64,000 nt of DNA from Isoetes taiwanensis (taxonomy: Eukaryota > Streptophyta > Lycopodiopsida > Isoetales > Isoetaceae): assembly GCA_021234155.1 (NCBI GenBank), contig JAJEKV010000020.1:19891018-19955017 (forward strand), given 5' to 3'. This document shows positions 44,400 to 56,632 of this stretch, piece after piece. The notes beneath the pieces were generated by a model. It saw only the letters and a program-made list of their open reading frames with translations. It was not told the origin of the DNA and did no database searches. The translations under genes were made by a program, and so were the position numbers. Every line of letters starts with the position of its first letter. Positions within the stretch are counted from its first letter, which is position 1.

Positions 44400-46922
44400 T
44401 TTTTAATTCAATGGTTTTTATTGACATGGAACATGAGAGGAACATTTTGGACAGAATTATATAAATTGTTTGTATACAAATTTTATCTCAACTTTATTTA
44501 ACTATGCACGAAGGTTCTACACATTTAGACCAATTGGAAACTGCTCTTGTAAGACTAAAAGCTCAAAAAGCCACACACAAATATGTAGTACTAGGAGTTA
44601 TCAAGTCCACATTTGGGGTGTGTTGAATATGCTTTTTTGGATAACAAGACACTATTTTGTTCCCACTACTCCCAACCTAGTGATAGACTTCTATCTTAAA
44701 CAAACCTCCTTTAAACTCCACTATTTTGACAAATTTAGCTTCGCATGCAATACGTGAGTCTAGCTTCAAGCCATTGAAAGGCCAGGGTCTTGATTATTTT
44801 GTGGATGCAACAATTGTGCTCCAGTGACTAGCCTTGGTTGCAATCTTGGGACTTTGAAATGTTCAAACACTTAAATATGCTAGAAAAAATGGAGGGATTG
44901 TTTCTACATGCCACAAGACATAACAAGGTGCTGTGCACAGAGGGTTGCCCTCCATGGCCGGAGGGTGGAGTGTCTTAAATCGTAGTTCAAAGTCATGTTT
45001 TGACAATTCATTCAAATTGTTACTTGACAATAGAATACTTGGTACCATAAGCATTAGTAGCATGGTGTTGTTCCATACAATAGATTATAAACAATAGAGT
45101 TAAATATTAGACAAATATCGTCCATTCCAGTATTTAAAGTGTACTCTCCAATGTCACATCATGAAATTGACTAAGACTATTTTATGGCATTAGAAAGGAT
45201 TGATTAATCCTAAGTGAATAGTAGTTGTATTTGGTGAACAGTACTTCTATCTCTTTATCTAATTATAAGAGAAAATATGGCTAATGGGTTGTTGAATAGC
45301 AAATACTCTTATCCCTCCCGTTTGGCAATGTCCCAAGATAATCAATAGTTCAACATAAGCTATTGATCCTGCATACATGAAGTTAGTTATGTTTTTGCAT
45401 AATTAAAAAAGAAAGAGCAAATATAGAGATCATATAGATTATATCATTATTTCCATCCATAGACGTAGTCGAACATTTGAGTTGATAGGCCTAATGCTAG
45501 ACACGCATTTTTTAGATTCCGGGTTTAAGTAGTCGAGATATGGCAAAATGCATTTGTTGCTCTAATTTTACAGCAGATTAATAGTAGGGCCATAACTTTT
45601 TTGTTTCTCAAGCATGATAGTAGGGCCATAACTTTTCTGTTTCTCAAGCATGACCATACACTAGAAGCATACAAAATGACGCAATCAACATAAGAAGGTT
45701 ATTTACATCAGTTATCCAAAATGCTCAAACTAGATCACTACTGATAGAAAGGCAAAAAAGCCCAACCATATAAGTTAGTCAATAGCCTCACAGAAAATCA
45801 ATCAACCACAAAGAATAGAGTAAAACATCATGTCAATCGATGAATGGACCTCCTTCAATTGACCTCAATCAACCACAAAGAATAGAGTAAAACATCATGT
45901 CAATCAATGAATGGACCTCCTTCAATTGACCTCCTGCTCGTTAATGTGGTAAGTGCTTAACTTCTTTTCCACTATTGGCTTGGATTGCAACAATAAGACA
46001 ATCAAAATGAGAATCCTTCATAAAAATTATCCGTTATGAGACAACCTACAATGTTATATTGAGCTTATGTAAACTTTTATAGAGTAAAAATGTGCTGCCA
46101 AAGATTTATTCTTGTTACTTTGGCAGTATAGACATAGCTAAAACCTATCAAGCTCATTGCATGCAATAAATAAATTTGCCGACTAGAAAATATTAGTCCA
46201 TGACTAGAAAATATTAGTCCATGCCATAGGACACCTCCTTTCAGGTGCTCACCTCCTGCCATAGCTATCTATAGTAAATGCATAAAGGTATGCTGCTTCC
46301 AAATGTGTACGGAAATTTCAATATGTAATCCGTCATGAACCTTGAAGCTGAGCATTCTGTGCCATAGAGACAATCTATAATTCTGTAGAGACAACCTATA
46401 ATTTTGTTTCCAGTTTTTGAAAGTCCTGATAGACTAATGCAGCATGATGCCAAGCATATATTCTCTCTACTCCCAAGAATTCTTATGAACACATCATGAG
46501 AAATGTAATGATGACGAAAGTCCATTTCTATATCCTAGCAGAAGCACAAAAAAGTGAATTCCCCCAATCTGCTGTAAATTCAGAACAAACAAACTATTTG
46601 TCTCATTTAGACATATTTAGACTACAAATTTGAAAAAGGTCCATCTAGTAATACTGTTAGGCATTTGATTAAGCTTTGTAATGCCTATTGTTTCAAGGAA
46701 AACAGAGATACTGTCTACTAGATATGGTCATTTTCACAATCTGCTGTAAATGGTATTCTAGTTGTGTAAGCCTATATGAAACCTATCTCCTCACATTATT
46801 AGTATCTACGAGCAGGATATTCTTCAAGAACACTAATAAAAGCAACATAATCTCCATTTTGAACACATACAATGGAAGTCCAAGGCCTTACAACTGTTTT
46901 GCACATTCTAACAGATACTATA
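44400..46922. other. unassigned DNA
   Basis: No gene recognised. Local duplications: a unit of about 65 bp (caaccacaaagaatagagta...) twice in 45800-45930; a 19-bp unit (gactagaaaatattagtcca) twice at 46183-46223; tagtagggccataactttt twice at 45580-45640. Confidence 0.4.
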
Positions 46923-47126
46923 CTAATAGTTAATGTAAAGATTAAGCAAGTGAATGAATTTACTCTCTGCTAAATGCATATTTCCTACAGAAGCAAGGAC
47001 GTTGATAAAGATAATGGTATCAGATGTCATACTTTCCATTTGCATTTGATGTAGCAATTTCAAGGCCTCCACGACACGCCCCTCGCCGCACATATCTAGA
47101 ATTTGAGCATTTTTAAAACTAAGCAA
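46923..47126 (-). pseudogene. PPR-protein fragment
   Basis: One open frame of 67 codons with a pentatricopeptide-like unit: ILDMCGEGRVVEALKLLHQM, then SDTIIFINVLASVGNMHLAE. This fits the pattern C-x-x-G-R-x-x-E-A-L-x-L-x-x-x-M with a following D-x-x-x-x-x-x-V-L helix pair of plant organelle RNA-binding PPR proteins, which normally carry ten or more repeats. Only one and a half are seen and no further repeats were found next to it, so it is a relic or an isolated exon. Confidence 0.5.
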
Positions 47127-47856
47127 TACCTCAAAAGAACTCTATGTGTGCAAGGTGAAAGACGAAGATGAATATGCAGAAAATGATGTGATCAAAACCA
47201 TGACAGTGCATCAGCATAGTATGCCTAGACCACGAGGAATACTCACAACCTGAATTAGCAACTCAACTCCTTCTGTGAGATAAACCCTCAAGCAATCAAC
47301 CCACGAGCCATCTGTGGGCCTTCACTGCTTCAAAAAAGAATTTGTAGACTCACAACTGATGTGGTATCTGCTGTAACTCCAAAGAATACACAACAGATGA
47401 ATCTTTCTCTTCTTTCGATGTAGCAATTTGCAAATTCAGGCAAAGACAACCTGTTTTAAGACCGAACCAAATATTCGATCAAAACCTAGAGCCGGCACAT
47501 GATTCCAGTTTCTTCTTCACAGAGCCCATGCTTGCCGAATTTCTATACGACACCACTATCTTCTGGATTCCTACACCTTATTCATCTGCCTAACTAGGGG
47601 CGAGGCAAAATACGAAGGGGCACACGAAGTGGGCGCTTGCTGGAGCACCATAACTCTCCCGTCCGACAATCTACTGGAAATAAGTGATGGAAATAAGTGA
47701 AGCACGACCATTCGAACAAGTCAGAAGCACTGTAGTTATTATATAATGCAAATGAAGCACAGATCTTCTAACATTCATACTTGTAACAGAGCATTAGATC
47801 AGATTCTGCGTATTCCACGCATGGCATCAGATGCAATCTCTAATTGAGAGATGTGG
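47127..47856. other. unassigned DNA
   Basis: No coding region recognised. Confidence 0.35.
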
Positions 47857-47869
47857 CTAACTGATAGAG

Positions 47870-48100
47870 GCCGGATTTCTGGCAAAAGCAGGATGAGCAT
47901 TACCTTTTAAGGAAGAATGATCGGAAGGAGTGGACCATTTGTGAGGATGCCGTAAGAAAAAAAACCCCAATCCGAAAGAACAACAACAAGGGTTACAATA
48001 ACTCCGGCGCTGTACACAGAGAAGGCAGTCTTGAATGAAGCGGAAACAATGCCGGATTTCCAAGCAAGAATCCGAGGTGCAGAATTCGAGGTGCAGAAGC
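47870..48100 (-). pseudogene. signal peptidase complex subunit 1 (SPC12) pseudogene
   Basis: Minus strand: SFKTAFSVYSAGVIVTLVVV, then LSDWGFF, then in another frame LRHPHKWSTPSD. This matches the second membrane segment and the following N/D-W-P-F-[FY]-x-R-H-P-x-K-W motif of SPC12, a small ER membrane subunit of signal peptidase. The frame break is in a run of eight T (eight A on +, near 47957); with six T the spacing fits the family exactly, so polymerase slippage explains it. The first membrane segment is not clear. Upstream and downstream sequence does not continue the protein. Confidence 0.6.
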
Positions 48101-48357
48101 CATAGCCAAGTCCGACGGATAGCGTTTGTGTAGCAGGCTGATAATGGGGCTGGATGACCGACCATTTACACGCAGCAGCCAATTTTTAGCAGTCATCAGC
48201 ATATACCAGGTATATGCCAGCATATACTTGAATATGCCCACATACCCACATAAACGAGGGTTTGCCCCCCTAGGGGCAACCCAAAAATAACTCTTCTAAG
48301 AAAAAGGATGATCATACATGCCATGCGAAAAATATAAAACATAGAATGAAATATAAA

Positions 48358-49448
48358 AGAATGGTTTTTATCGTCTACGGAGATCAATCGGTCTATGGGA
48401 CCTATGTCGTAATAGAATGTTTGGATTATAAAACCCCATCCTGAAGGGTTTTTGAGGAAAAACCATGGCAGTATAAGAATGTTGTCAAGCTGTACAAATG
48501 TACACTATAAAATATATATACATGTCAGGTGAGTGTCTGAGGACATAGCTTATCCGCATATCCATGGCCTCCTGAAGGTATGATCTCAGCATCCGTACTG
48601 AAGCTGTGCTCAATATCATATGTAGTTGCACCCCCCAGCATCCGTACTGAAGCCGTGCTCAATATCATATGTAGCAGCTGGCCGAGCCTGATCAGCTCAG
48701 CATAGCGTATCCAGATTTGATTATATGCTAAACAGCATTGAAGGGTATGTCATTCATCCTCAATGGCTCCTATTTGGCAGCATTAACAAAGTCTGTCCTG
48801 ACACAGCTCCCCAATCCATCTGCTTGTCTCAATTCAGAGATGGTGTGCACCTGTGCGAATCGAGACAAAAAGTGTGTGCCATTTCATAGACAAATGGGTA
48901 TATAGGTAGTGTTGCGGGTCCCTTCCAATGTGGGGTTTATAGGCACTGGTAATGTGCCGTCTTGACCTGTTCAAGGGCGCTGGCATTCCAGAGTTTGCTG
49001 AGGAAGCAACCATCGAGGAATTGCCTCAAGCTATGGCGATCTGCTTTCATTTGCACTCGTCTGCACATTCTATCTGGTCAGCGACTGAGCTCTCATTTTC
49101 CTCCAGTATACCTTCAGGTGCTGTAGCTCCACTGTGACTATATAAGCCAGGTTAGAGAGACGAGCATCGTCCATATTGACAACCTTTTGAAAATAGACGA
49201 CGTAGCGATCAAGGGCCGGCCTCTTAAGAGGCAAGAAATCTATCTCTTGCAACACGATTTGATATGGGACCATGGACTTCATCCCTAGCACCCATGCTAT
49301 GAAGGCTTTCTGCACCTGCTTCAAGTCATTCTAGGTAGCAAGGGACACCACCAGGCCCAGACTTTGACACCATATAAAAGGACGGGCTCTACTAATGGGC
49401 CCAATCATACAACTTCGCGCTGTAACTATTGTTATGCATTGCATATAG
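48358..49448 (-). mobile_element. LINE 3' fragment (family L-A)
   Basis: Starts with the family 3' end (tttttatcgtctacggagat; compare tttttagcgtccacggagac at 62069) and follows 62070-63160 base for base with many changes. A short reading frame on minus (49324-49070) keeps VLGMKSMVPYQIVLQEIDFL and ALDRYVVYFQKVVNMDDARL, as at 62601-63044. It is cut at 49448 by the insertion of a copia LTR. Confidence 0.75.
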
Positions 49449-49750
49449 TGTTGAGATATATGATATCGAGATCACCATCTTGCTGCTAGACGTGATATAT
49501 CAGCAAAGCACTCAACACATAGTACTGGCCAAGCACTTAGAGTCTAGCAATGACCCTCCACTTGTCATATTTAGCTACAATATAATTAGGAGTGGTTGGT
49601 ACAGGAGCAATTAATATTGACTGCCCTTTGTATATCTTGTATTCACACATATGTTTCAATATAATTCCATTTTGCCTTTGTTTTAGGAGCTTGTGCTCTC
49701 GAATATTGGTGTGCATTTCCTTCTCTCTCTTTATTAGTGCAACCTTGACA
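49449..49750 (+). mobile_element. copia 5' LTR
   Basis: About 302 bp, starting TGTTGAGATATATGATATCG and ending ...ccttgaca. It is followed at once by the PBS. Size and the TG...CA ends fit plant Ty1/copia LTRs. No matching 3' LTR was found in the window. Confidence 0.75.
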
Positions 49751-50154
49751 TGGTATCAGAGCACTAGATGGGCTGAGATTGATTGAAGATCAACACATCA
49801 ATGGAGAGGAATGCAAGCTACAACTAGATTACCTTCCCTGGCGGTCGTGTGATTCAAATCTTCGACGATACATGTTTTTAGCAATGGAAGGGAAGAATGA
49901 CTCTCATTCTTAAGGCTGAAGGAGTTCGAGGAATTGTTAGTGGCCAAGGACCAGCACCTGAACTTGCATCAGATGGCATGAACAGATCTGTTCTTGATGC
50001 TTGGCAAAGCCGGGATGATAAGGCTATGGCCACGATTGGGTAGAGTATTCCGCTGCTGAATGTCTTCTTGAGGAGGTTCAAAAGGAGAACAACCATGATT
50101 TATGGAATGCTCTCATCCAAGAGCATAAAAAGTCCCGTACATAAATTGGGTATT
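49751..50154 (+). pseudogene. copia PBS and gag N-terminal region
   Basis: TGGTATCAGAGC at 49751-49762 is an exact initiator tRNA-Met primer site. Downstream, in shifting frames, comes a copia Gag: LDYLPWR, MTLILKAEGVRGIVSGQGPA, LDAWQSRDDKAMATIG, a stop, SIPLL, then DLWNALIQEHKKS. It is interrupted at 50154 by a Ty3/gypsy insertion and resumes at 55166. Confidence 0.75.
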
Positions 50155-51081
50155 TGATATGGAGCAAGCATGGGGAAGTGGTCCACATTTAAAGGGCTAA
50201 GGTAATTATCATGTAACTCCTAATGGTTTCCAGGAATATAACTAAAGGGGACTTGGGAAAGGCTTTTTCCAAACCATTACAAAAAAATTATCCAAGTACA
50301 AATAAAAAAGGGCTATCTAAATTATTATGCGAAGAGGGCGCTTATGCAAAGTAAGCATATTGGCTAAATCAAGCCAAGATAGCGGATTAAAAGAAAAGGG
50401 GTCGGGCCGGATCCAAAATATAGCATCGATCTATTAAGAAGGGCAACGACCTTTTTGCTAAATTAAGTTAAATCTTCAAGTAGAAAAAGGCAGCATGGCT
50501 ACAAAAGGGGGAAATTGTCGGCCAATACACAGAGATCGAACCATCACTGCGACATTCTGCAACCAAGTCCGTTCCTACAAATCGGCATCTACCGCTCTGA
50601 GTTCTTCAGAAGCCCCAAATCTTTTAGATTAAATTTTCTGATACTTCCTTGGATAAAGCCTAAGATTGAATCTGGTTTCCAATTATTACTTCCAGAAAGC
50701 CTATCCAAAGACTGTGTAATTCGATTGATCATAAGCTGAAGGGAAATAAGCTATGATCGATTCTTGACCTAATCCATCTTGGATATTGCTTTTAGCCTTG
50801 TGGATATGGCTGGGCGGATAATTCATGTGCACCATATCGTGTCACAGACATCACAAATAATCTTGCTCTTGTATTAGGCCAAATTGTGAACACAAGACTT
50901 CTTGAATCGTTTGTGTGTTGTTGCCATAGCTTTTGAGTTCTGTTAAGCTCCTTAACTCATATCAAATGGTATCATAGCCCGTCAATCCCAATACCTGATC
51001 AATGATCCAGAACCGCTTCAATATCTCTGAAAGACAATACCAGCAAGCTTCGTCCCAAGCTATATTGCATCTCAGTTAGCA

Positions 51082-51970
51082 TTGCCTACGCCGCGTAACC
51101 AACAAGAGTATGATAGGCAAGTGGAATTGTTCTCTATCTTGTACCGTTTCCTTCCAGATATTTATCTGCAACCCCCTCTGCCTAATTATCCTCCACCAGT
51201 AACTCCATCGCCACCAAAGCTGAGAAAATGGTTAGAAAAGGCAGACATGCCATCCTTCAAAGGAGGAAAGATGAAGCCAGTTAAGGTTGTTGGCTTCATA
51301 AACCAGTGGGAAAAGTTCTTTGACATGAATGTGGAAACACTGCAAGCATGGACACTTATCTAAAAGATCAAGTTCAAACATGGTGGCAAGACAGACGAGA
51401 ATGCGATCCTAAAATTAACAATTGGAAAAGTTTCAAACCTGCATTTGAAGCGCATCATTTACCATCTAACTACTAGAGTGAGCTCCGAAGGGAATGGGAC
51501 CATTTGAAACAAGAGGAAACAGAGATTATTCAATCCTATACTTCTAAATTCATTCATTTGGCAGCACTGATAAGAAATTTGGATGAGAATGAGATTTTAA
51601 GAAAATATGTCAGCGGATGTAAAGATGATATCTATGCGGGGATGGAAATACAGAACCCTAAAGAGTTGGATGAGGCTATAAAATTAGCATCTGCAGTAAA
51701 GAGGAAGATAGATCTAAAATCTAGAAAATTTGATCTTTGGGACAAGGAAACCTCAGATCAGGAGGACAAAAAGAAAAACAAAGAAAAAAACAGGAATAAG
51801 AAATCATCTAGAAATTTCAAAAGGAAGAGATATAATGACGAGAGTAATGGTTTAGAAAAAAACGAGAAGAAGGAAATCAAAATAAGCAGAGAAGGGAACC
51901 CAAGGAACCAAAGGGAGGTTGCTATAAATGTGGAGGAAAGCATTACATAAGGGACTGTCCATTTGGAGAA
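51082..51970 (+). pseudogene. retrotransposon gag with CCHC knuckle
   Basis: Three frames in succession. The first (to 51363) has QPPLPNYPPPVTPSPP and ADMPSFKGGKM. The second, from about 51360, has LKDQVQTWWQDRRE, a stop at 51472, then ELRREWDHLKQEETEIIQSY and KFIHLAALIRNLDEN, followed by a lysine-rich stretch. The third has a zinc knuckle C-Y-K-C-G-G-K-H-Y-I-R-D-C at 51920-51958 (C-x2-C-x3-H-x4-C, a spacing usual in plant gypsy Gag). It binds element RNA in virus-like particles. Two frameshifts and one stop make it inactive. Confidence 0.85.
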
Positions 51971-52687
51971 GGGGGAATCACAAGAGCTGAGCCATCTAAA
52001 CCTCAAAAAGTTACTCAAATGCATATGGTTGAAGTCCCCAAGCCGATAGAGGATATAGCCGAGACTTCTAAGGCTGCCGATGAGCGGAAGAAACGTGTAA
52101 GTTTCCAGGATGAGGAGCAATCAAGAGCCATCGCCAAAGAGAGGAGGTGGCTCCAAAGTGGAACCATGAGGTAAAACAAATAGGAATTACTTTTCTTTAG
52201 GGAAAGATTTGTAAGTTGTTTTTTTACATGGAATAAAATTAGATTTTTTTTTTAATAGTGCAAAGTGTACCTTTGGTAGATTGGTAGTTACAATTGCAAC
52301 GTAATAGGCTTGAACATGGTGCACTGATTGTGAATGCCTCTTGGTAGATTAGCAATTGTGCTGCAGTACAATAGGCTTGAACAAGGGTGCATGATGTATA
52401 TTTTTGAAGAGTGGTAATTGTGGTTGCAACACAATTAGGCCTGACAAATTGCATCCGTAACGCGGAAATACAATTGTTTTGCAGAGATAAAGGAAAAGGA
52501 ACGCGGAAGTGCCAAAGATATATGGTACTATGAGAGTATAATAATATGTATAATTGTTTCTTGAGTTCGCAGGTTTGAGAAACTTCCAGGTTCGTGACGA
52601 TCATGGAACAACCACCTTGAGAAGGGATGGACCAAATTGGAGCGTACTTGGACAATTGCGGACGATCTTTTTTGAGAAGTGATGGAT

Positions 52688-55165
52688 TGATATGGAGCAA
52701 GCACAGGGAATTGGTCCACATTAAAAAGGATAAGGCAATTATCATGTAATTCCTAATGGTTCCGAGGAATATAACTAAAGGGGACTTGGGAAAGCCTTTT
52801 TCCAAACCATTACAAAAAAATTATCCAAGTAAAAATAAAAAAAAGCTATCTAGGTACTTCAAGTGACAAAACCATCTTCCTTCATTTCAAATATATTTTG
52901 TCTCAAACTACTAATCTAGTGGACAATGATAGTGGTCTTCTCTTGAAAATTAATGGCCATAATAAATACAAAGTGAGTTCTATATATGCCATTCTCAATC
53001 AAAGGGACACTTCTGCTAAAGCTAAATTCAAGTGGTCTATCTCAGAAGATGAATGTAAAATTCTTTACAGGAAATATCTGGAAATCCTATTGTCCTCCAA
53101 AGGCCAATTTCTTCATTTGGTTGATTGCTCACAAAAGTCTTCCTAATCTTGTCTCCCTATCTCAAAGAATTTCGACTGTTCTTCCAGCCTGCCAGTTGAA
53201 TTGCTCCCAAGATGAAACTATACAACACATCTTTCTGTGTCCAAAAATTGCTGACTTCTGGTCTTGGTTCTACAGTAAATTTAGGCAGTATTTCTCTTTT
53301 CAAACTCAAGGAAACTTGCTCCAGCAAATTCAAAATAATGATGCCTTTCTTAACACTATTGTGTTTACTGCCCTGTGGAACATTTGGAAGGCTAGAAATA
53401 GGATTGTGTATGGTAAAAAAAATGTCTCCATTTTTTGGATTAAGATGAATTTCCAGTTAGATTTGGAAGGTTATGTAACTGCTCACAAAAGTAAATATGG
53501 AGACAAGTATGACAGGAAATGGGATGTTATTGGTAACTTCACTGGTGTTTTTAATTTCTTTTCCTCAATGTCATCAATTCTAATGCACCTTTCTCTGATG
53601 ATTTCGATAGAATATCTGGAGTTCCTGAGAGGGGAAGGCAGGAACAAGTTTGACACCATGTTGACATATCAAGAAGCTACACTATACTGCAACAGAACAG
53701 GGGCTTCAAACTTAGTGCCACCAGGGCCACATGCCACTTCAGATGAAATCAAGCTATACAAAGTCAGATGCAATAGCAATGAAGCATCATGGGCTAAGAT
53801 CTACTGCAGGGAAGTCGTGCAGATGTACTGCATGTTCAGCTTTTTATTCATATATCACTTCTCATTGACAGATAGGCAGCTTAGTAGGTACAGAGATACT
53901 ACTCTCATAAGATGCTGGCTGATCTATATGGTACATTGCTTCTTCTGATGGGAAAAGGAGACATTTACTAGCTGCTTATGGAAAATGGATCTGATTTCAA
54001 CAGCTACAAGTTTGGGACTGACTCAGGTTTCTATTGGGTCTACAATGCCATCTTCGACCAAATCATGCACTCCCCATCACATCCAACCTAGCCATCATTC
54101 CTATTTCTCACCTCAAACTTGATCTGCAGCTTCATAATATCCTGAGAATTTCTTTTGCTCCGTAATTAATCTTGCTTTTGTCTAACTTTTTCCTCAAGCA
54201 CTTGGAAAGCAATTTTGTCCTTGCAGGAATTTTGGACTCGAATGGCCTGTTGTGATGTTTCTTCCATGCTAAGATATCGGCTCCCTCAATTGGGGCAGTA
54301 TTTTGAGCCTTTCTTCATGGAAAATTTACGACATTGAGCTCTTCTTGCAGTTAGTCTGCAACTGGTTCACTTAAATAACTCTATGCAGCTACATTTTAAA
54401 TTTTATTTCATTACTATTAAGATGTAACTAATGAGGTTGAGTCCACTCTCATTAGATGCATATTTGTATGGCTTTTATTAATTAATGGAAAAAACATATC
54501 TTACCTTAAAAAAAAGGGGCTATCTAAATTATTATGTGAAGAGGGCGCTTATGCAAAGTCAGCATATGGCTAAATCAAGCCAAGGTAGCGGATGAAAAGA
54601 AAAGGGGTCGGGTCGGGTCCAAAAAATAACATCGATCTATTAAGAAGGGCAACGACCTTTTTGCTGAATTAAGTTAAATCTTCAAATAGAAAAAGGCAGC
54701 ATGGCTACAAAAAGGTTGTCGGCCAGTACATAGAGATCGGATCATCAGTTCGGCAGTCTGCAACCAAGCTCGTTCTTGCAAATCGACATCTACAGCTCTG
54801 AGTTCTTCAGAAGCCCCAAATCTTTTAGATTAAAGCTGCTGATGCTTCTTTGGATAAAGCCTGGGATTGAATCTGGTTTCCAATTGTTACTTTTAGAAAA
54901 CCTATCCAAAGCCTGTGTAAATCGATTGATCATAAGCTGAAGGGAAATAAGTTGTGATCGATCCTTGACCTAATCCATCTTGGATATTGCCTTAAACCTT
55001 TTGGATCCGGTTGGGCGGATAATTAGTGTGCTCCATATCTTGTCACAGAAATCGCAAATAATTTTGCTCTTGTATTTGGCCGAATTGTGAAAACAAGACT
55101 TCTTGAATCATTTGTCTGTTATTGCCATAGCTTTTGAGTTCTGTTAAGCTCCTTAATTTGTATCA
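52688..55165 (+). mobile_element. 3' LTR of the gypsy element, split by an L1
   Basis: Pieces 52688-52852 and 54519-55165 match the 5' LTR in order (gaatataactaaaggggact; gcgaagagggcgcttatgc; gaagccccaaatcttttag). The second piece starts by repeating gctatcta, the L1 target duplication. Confidence 0.85.
52853..54518 (+). mobile_element. 5'-truncated L1 LINE
   Basis: Flanked by gctatcta at 52845-52852 and 54519-54526, with an A run at 54508-54515 (poly(A) end). Coding remnant 52900-53560: NKYKVSSIYAILNQ, then in the next frame IWKSYCPPKANFFIWLIAHK, CQLNCSQDETIQHIFLCPKI, ADFWSWF and ALWNIWKARNRIVYGKK, the zinc-binding C-terminal domain that follows reverse transcriptase in plant L1 (zf-RVT). 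Only the 3' third was inserted. About 900 bp of non-coding 3' region follows. Confidence 0.85.
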
Positions 55166-56632
55166 GCATTTATATGTTGAAGTGGTGAATATGCCTTGGG
55201 AAGAGATTGAGAGCCTTGACAAATTCACAGACTCCACGAAAAATACCTTTCGACAGATTGAAGCCTTTGGAGAAGAGAATAAGATCTCTCCTTCATTGCA
55301 ATTATTTTTCTTTCTTAGATCCTTGCAATTATTTTTCTTTCTTACCCCATTCTCTTCATGCTTTGCGCGCAGCATTCTCATGCAAATTGCCAACATGGAC
55401 CCTAAACCCAAATCAAGGCGGAGATTATGATGAAATGCTAGGATTATCAAAGACGAGCATAATGCTTTCTTTGCAGGTCATTATGAGCCTAAATCATACA
55501 CAAAAGGAATAAGAAAGCTAATAAAACGAAGAATAACAATAGCAGCAATGCCTTTAAGGCTGTTGACAGCAAAGGCACATCACACAAGTAACAAACTTGT
55601 GACTATTGCAAGAAAGACAATCATATCGCAGTAGAATATAGGAAGAAGATGAAGGATCTTGAGCATAAACTGAAAGCTTTGGAGACAAACAAAGTTTTAG
55701 CCAATGGGGTCCAAATTGTTGAAGTAGGCGTAGTTAATGTGGTTCCTTGCAGCTCGGATTATGTGTATCTCTGTAATTAAATGGCAGCCCCTTGCTCTAT
55801 CAAATTCATCATACATTTTGGTGCTACAGCTCATATTAGTTGGCACAAAGATTAGTTTAATAATTTCAAGTCTGCCTCTTCTAATCACATTGTTCAAATT
55901 GGCGACAATAGTAAGCATCAAATCTGCAAAATGGGTAACATTCAAGTACCCACTAGCCTTGGTGCCTTCACTCTAAAAGAGGTAATGTATGCTCTTACTT
56001 GCATAAAGATCTGATTTCTGTTGCACGTCTTACTGATATGCGCACTATAGTTTCCTCTGATATTGAAGACTGCATTGTTCGCAACAAAATTACAAGAAAG
56101 AGCCTTGCTCGTGCTATTCGTACGAGTAATCTCTACCATTTGGACCAAGAACATGCTGCCCAAATTGTTCTTGTAGCTGCTGGCAATGGTATTTGTGATT
56201 TTTGGCATAAGAGGCTTGGATACATCAGTCTTAGAGCGCTCAACTAGCTGCCTCGACTTGTAGACAATTTTGATCTTCATCATCATCCTACTCTTGCAAG
56301 TTCTGAGGCTTCTGCATTGAGTAAACAACACCGCAGATCTTTTACTCTCATTGGGACTCATGCTACTGCTCTTCTTGAGCTAGTATACACGGATCTTTGT
56401 GATCCAACTTATGTTCCTTCTCTCTCGAGTGCGTATTATATTTTGACATTCATTGATGACTTGATCAGGAAAACATGGGTCTATTTCTCGAAGTGAAAAT
56501 CTGATGCATTTGTTAATTTTCAAGAATAGAAAGCACTTGGAAATCAAGTAGCCTATCAGATCAAGAAGTTCAGATCTGATAATGGTGGTTACCAGACTCA
56601 GAGTAGACAAGAAACGTTAAGGATTCCGATTT
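55166..56632 (+). pseudogene. copia gag end, protease, integrase core
   Basis: Continuation of the copia from 50154. In shifting frames: VEVVNMPWEEIESLDKFTDS; zinc knuckle C-D-Y-C-K-K-D-N-H-I-A-V-E with Tyr for the last Cys (about 55594-55640); protease IIHFGATAHIS (HFGA for DSGA) and VQIGDNSKHQICKMGNIQV; GAG-pre-integrase WHKRLGYISLRAL; integrase core ELVYTDLCDPTYV, ILTFIDDLIRKTWVYFSK, IKKFRSDNGGYQTQ. It stops at about 56632; reverse transcriptase, RNase H and 3' LTR are missing. Mutated protease and many stops show it is dead. Confidence 0.85.

Larger units (their letters stand above)
50155..55165 (+). mobile_element. Ty3/gypsy-type LTR element, near-complete borders
   Basis: 5' LTR 50155-50964 (810 bp) begins TGATATGGAG and ends TATCA. 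PBS-like TGGTATCATAGC at 50967-50978 (one mismatch). 3' LTR 52688-55165, interrupted by an L1 at 52853-54518. The flanks gtatt (50150-50154) and gcatt (55166-55170) are a 5-bp target duplication with one change. The internal region is only about 1.7 kb, with gag but no pol, so the element is non-autonomous. It lies inside a copia gag. Confidence 0.85.
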
